48,149 nt of DNA from Tubiluchus corallicola. Taxonomy: Eukaryota > Priapulida > Priapulimorpha > Priapulimorphida > Tubiluchidae. The stretch is from positions 1-48,149 of the forward strand of contig JAQGDQ010000653.1 in NCBI GenBank assembly GCA_030141605.1, in the 5' to 3' direction. Positions 44,925 to 48,149 of the stretch are shown in pieces. Made by a program: the position numbers and the translations under genes. How positions within the stretch are numbered: the stretch's first letter is position 1; each line of letters opens with the position of its first letter. The notes beneath the pieces were generated by a model that made no database searches, was not told where the DNA came from, and saw only the letters and a list, made by a program, of their open reading frames with translations.

Positions 44925-45599
44925 GTAACGCCTGTCCCTATGAAACGAACAGTCATACTATAAGGGTATCACAACAGATGCCCCGTAATATCATCAAACT
45001 CGGAGATAGTTCTAAATGACAAAAATAGTTACAATTAATAAAAAAAATGCCACAATAACTCTAAGGAAAAGACAAGATGTTTCATTCCATCATTTTGAGC
45101 TATCTTCAGGTGAAAAAGAAAAGGCGCATAATTAATCACGATGTACTATCTTTTTTATTTTCCGGTATATTTAAATACATTCACAAAAAATAGTACTCGC
45201 GAAAGGACAAGATCATTGAAAAGCACAGAGTGCGCAGTAAATAAAAGCCACGAAAAAAGCACAAAGAGTACTAATCACAACAAAACGATAACAACACATT
45301 TGACTACATTTTCATGCATTTATAATCCTGGGACTTGCTAGAAAACAGACGTTTTTGTGCTCTTACATCAGCGCTATTGTAACATTTTGTGTTTTTTGCT
45401 GCGCTTTTATTGTGGCTGTGTTTTTTTTCGTACGTATATTTCTGTGTTACTAGTAACTTATTTAGGTCTGCACCACAAAACCCAACAAGTCTGTATTTAG
45501 TGATCATATGATTTTCTTTTTCACAATCGCAATTGCGAATTTAATATGAATGTCTCAGAAGTAGTAGAACCTGAAGTATTTAAAGCCGAATGCATTACT

Positions 45600-46585
45600 G
45601 AATTCTAAAGCTAGTAATCTTGCTGTTAGGGCAGAGCTTGGAGTATACTCAGTTTATATATTTATAATTAAATTAATAGTGAAATTCTGGTTACATATGT
45701 TAGAAATGCCTGAAGATAGTTTAGCACATAGTGCTTATTTGATGTGTAAAGAATTAGACACGAATGGTAACTACGCTTGAGTTACGTGCATCAGGAAAAT
45801 ATTATGTAAACTTGGCTTTACCCATGTTTGGAAGAACGGATGTACTTTCAGCAAAACTAAGCTAATCTATTCAATCGAAAAGAAATTGTGCAGTAATCAT
45901 AATAGCTATTTTCTGAGTGCTATCCATAATGATAGTGCTCGTCCAAATGACTCTAATGAACTAAGGACGTATAGACTGTTCAAATCTGAGTATGAACACA
46001 AAAATCATCAATCATGCTAGGATATAAGGAAGCCTACACAAAATTCTGTGTTAGCGCGCATAGGTTACAAATTGAAGCTGGTCGATATACCAGACCTAAA
46101 ACTACTGTTGATATGAGAAAATGTACTTTATGTAAGAATGGGAGCACTGAAGGTGAATTTCACATTAGTATGCAATGCAATAATTATTGTCAAGAAAGGA
46201 CAGCGTTCTTAAATCAAATATCAGATATCTTTCCAGAATTCTCATTCATGCGTGATATTGATAAATTTATATTTTCAAACAAAAGTGGAGATGTGGAAGT
46301 TAAGAAATTGTTGATTAACTATGTGCATAAAATTAAAACAATAGGTGATTCTAAATTAAGAGCTGCGAATTAATTTTGCTAAGATTCAATATATTGAATC
46401 AGCACTGTGATATATATGTAGATGTGTTTGTTATAAATTATGGTATATTTTTTAATGAAATACGATTAAAAAGAGCCCTGTATTTGTAGGGACGTGTTCC
46501 TGCATGCGTTGTTTTTTTAAGTTTGTGATTTGTTAATTGTATTTGTGTTCATGTTTTGTTAAATAAAGCGTGTATTGTTCTTTTT
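45600..46585 (+). mobile_element. Decayed LINE 3' part
   Basis: Successive frames, broken by stops and shifts, carry NLAVRAELGVYSVYI with MLEMPEDSLAHSAYLM (45616-45780), CIRKILCKLGFTHVW, NELRTYRLFKSEYE, and finally a longer frame to 46373 with FCVSAHRLQIEAGRYTRP and a knuckle CTLCKNGSTEGEFHISMQC. The order and content match the C-terminal region of a LINE reverse transcriptase. The 3' UTR ends in AATAAA (46562) and trinucleotide repeats. Confidence 0.8.
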
Positions 46586-46634
46586 CTTGTTGTTGTTGTT
46601 GTTGTTGTTGTTGTTCTTCTTCTTCTTCTTCTTC

Positions 46635-46694
<60 letters not shown>
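46586..46694. repeat. Compound (TTG)n(TTC)n(TTA)n microsatellite
   Basis: Three adjacent pure trinucleotide blocks directly after the LINE tail, differing only at the third base of the unit. Confidence 0.95.
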
Positions 46695-46695
<1 letters not shown>

Positions 46696-46699
46696 TGAA

Positions 46700-47340
46700 T
46701 TTCGCTCTGACCGGTAAAATAGCGGTGGGCAGTAACTGAAGTCAACTGATAGCAATTTAAGTCAAATGAAATTGAAAGCAATGCTACAGAGAATTCTGTA
46801 ATTGCTAGTAAATGAGATGTCATAATGGCGCTTGGCAAAAATCTAAGTCAGGTAAAAGCAACATCTTGGGAACTGGTAATATCTAGTCCACTGTTGATGC
46901 CTATTGAATCTTGACTGACATGCTCTCGAGTATTGAGTCAACAATTTTAACAGTCTTAAATTTCCACAAGATTATTCTTCCTATTATAATTTCGGGTGTT
47001 GTATTATTATAAGCATAATTACTTTATTATAAAAATCAATAAAGCATTACAAATAAAACCCAGGTTAAGAGTATACCTATAACACACAGGGCTGTTACGG
47101 TGACAAAAAAGAATACACTAATACTCACAAATATATGCTATACAAAAAGTAACAAAAACGCTATACACAAGTTACGAATTATTTATAATCTTTCACATAT
47201 TATTTAATGCAATGTTGTGAAATAATCACAGTACTATACATGTATAACGTTAAAATGACACTGAGCTGTGACTATACAATGACAAAAAATTTGATGTTGA
47301 CTGACAATTGAATTCAATAAAACAACAATTAAATAAACAA
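46700..47340. other. Non-coding stretch
   Basis: AT-rich; no gene, RNA gene or repeat family recognised. Confidence 0.4.
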
Positions 47341-47344
47341 TTTT

Positions 47345-47490
47345 ACGAGACAATTCAATTCAATTTCAATTCAATTTTATTTTCTCATTAGCAGTTTAAA
47401 ATTCATCTTAATTATTTTTATATTTCATTGTAGCCGAGAAGGAGCAGCGAAAGACTTATTGGTCACTTGGTCAGCTGCCCCTTATTAAAA
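47345..47490 (-). mobile_element. LINE 3' end
   Basis: Only the 3' terminus is present. The hairpin (47480-47441) is followed on the minus strand by a tail that reads CAATTCAATTTCAATTCAATT on the plus strand (about 47350-47378). It belongs to the same structural group as the LINE at 5684. Confidence 0.6.
47441..47480 (-). ncRNA. Conserved LINE 3' hairpin, copy 3
   Basis: GGAGCAGC (47441-47448) faces GCTGCCC (47474-47480). The inner pair is GACT-TATT-GGTC (47453-47464). The outer stem has C-G where copy 1 has T-A. Confidence 0.55.
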
Positions 47491-47499
47491 GTACCAGTT

Positions 47500-48149
47500 T
47501 ATTTACAGGGTGATGACATTTTCATCAAACAAACGCAATTCAACTCAAAACAAAAGAAATTATTATAAGCAAAACAAAACAGGATTCAACTAGTGGCAAA
47601 AATTATAACACACAAAAGCAACAAAATCAAACTCAAGAGCAAAAACAAAATTCAGTTTAAAGCAAAACATATATGAAGCAACAGTAACAAAAATCTTCGC
47701 AAGGCGAAAACAAAATATATAATTAGGCGAGCAGAATTTTGTGATGAGACAGGTTGATTCTGCTAGCTCGTGTAGGTAAAGTGTCAAGCGATGCGTTTAT
47801 GATAAACTGTTTCTTTACGAGGAAGATTTAAGGCTATTGATTTCTGTGTTGCCTCAATGTTTTCATACTTGTGTAATTTCACAAAATTTCCTTGGACGAT
47901 GAGTGGTTGCATATTAATTCAGTCCAGTGTACTGTGCATTCTTCTTACACTGATTCTTTAATATGTTGTTTTGCATGTACGATTGGAGTTTGGTGTGTTG
48001 GCTGGGATACGTCCGTATCAAGTATCGCAGCTTGGCTGCTTTCCTCTGCTTTTATAGTTTGCGATTTTTTGCGGACCATTTTGATCCCCTATTTAGTTTT
48101 TTACCAAAATCTGACCAAAATTTTTCGGTAAAAATGTTTTTACCAAAAC
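47500..48149. other. Non-coding end of the window
   Basis: Contains an AAAACAAA-rich stretch (about 47540-47715) and, at the very end, repeated TTTTACCAAAA motifs. The plus-strand frame at 47892-48131 is not recognisable. Confidence 0.35.

Overview
The window is genomic DNA of an AT-rich, transposon-rich invertebrate animal. It has eukaryotic genes with GT-AG introns of 0.15-5.5 kb, AATAAA signals, several LINE and hAT families and long microsatellites. The phylum cannot be fixed from the sequence alone. Three host genes can be read with good support. AMDHD2 (N-acetylglucosamine-6-phosphate deacetylase, + strand, 11062-12330) has its whole coding region in one exon. NDUFA13/GRIM-19 (mitochondrial complex I subunit, - strand, 26107-14805) has five coding exons whose phases join without error into 149 residues. 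A gene resembling RGS7BP/R7BP (membrane anchor of R7 RGS-Gbeta5 complexes, - strand, 43778-30898) has five joined exons giving the last 200 residues, including a polybasic, cysteine-rich C-terminus. Its upstream exon was not found. The three genes belong to unrelated pathways: amino-sugar catabolism, respiration and G-protein signalling.

Layout. 1-760: a TBP-fold reading frame in a GC-richer patch, open at the window edge, with a frame change near position 200. 760-1740: a GC-rich repeat-laden tract unlike the rest of the window. 2486-2712: a 42-bp minisatellite. 4700-4930: part of a hAT-type repeat. 5214-5640: a LINE fragment. 5684 to about 10790: a nearly complete LINE on the - strand, broken by a stop, a frameshift and a deletion in the RT. 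11062-12330: AMDHD2. 12669-13521: a DNA-transposon-like unit flanked by 10-bp direct repeats. 14805-26107: NDUFA13, with transposon relics in its introns. 27170-27490: a possible small secreted-protein gene. 29822-30264: a MITE. 30898-43778: the R7BP-like gene, whose introns hold two hAT-type elements, a long fold-back element, a LINE 3' end, about 560 bp of (GA)n, a CAT/ATC block and a (CT)n tract. 44112-44549: a hAT element with a perfect 8-bp target duplication. 45600-46585: a decayed LINE. 47345-47490: a LINE 3' end.

The most rewarding signals beyond the genes are these: the TBP-like gene in a compositionally foreign patch; a hairpin kept by covariation in three LINE 3' ends; complementary (GA)n and (CU)n tracts in the introns on either side of one R7BP-like exon; and several fold-back or terminal-inverted-repeat elements. 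All exon boundaries and repeat arms were read by eye. Family names are recalled from known proteins, with no database search.
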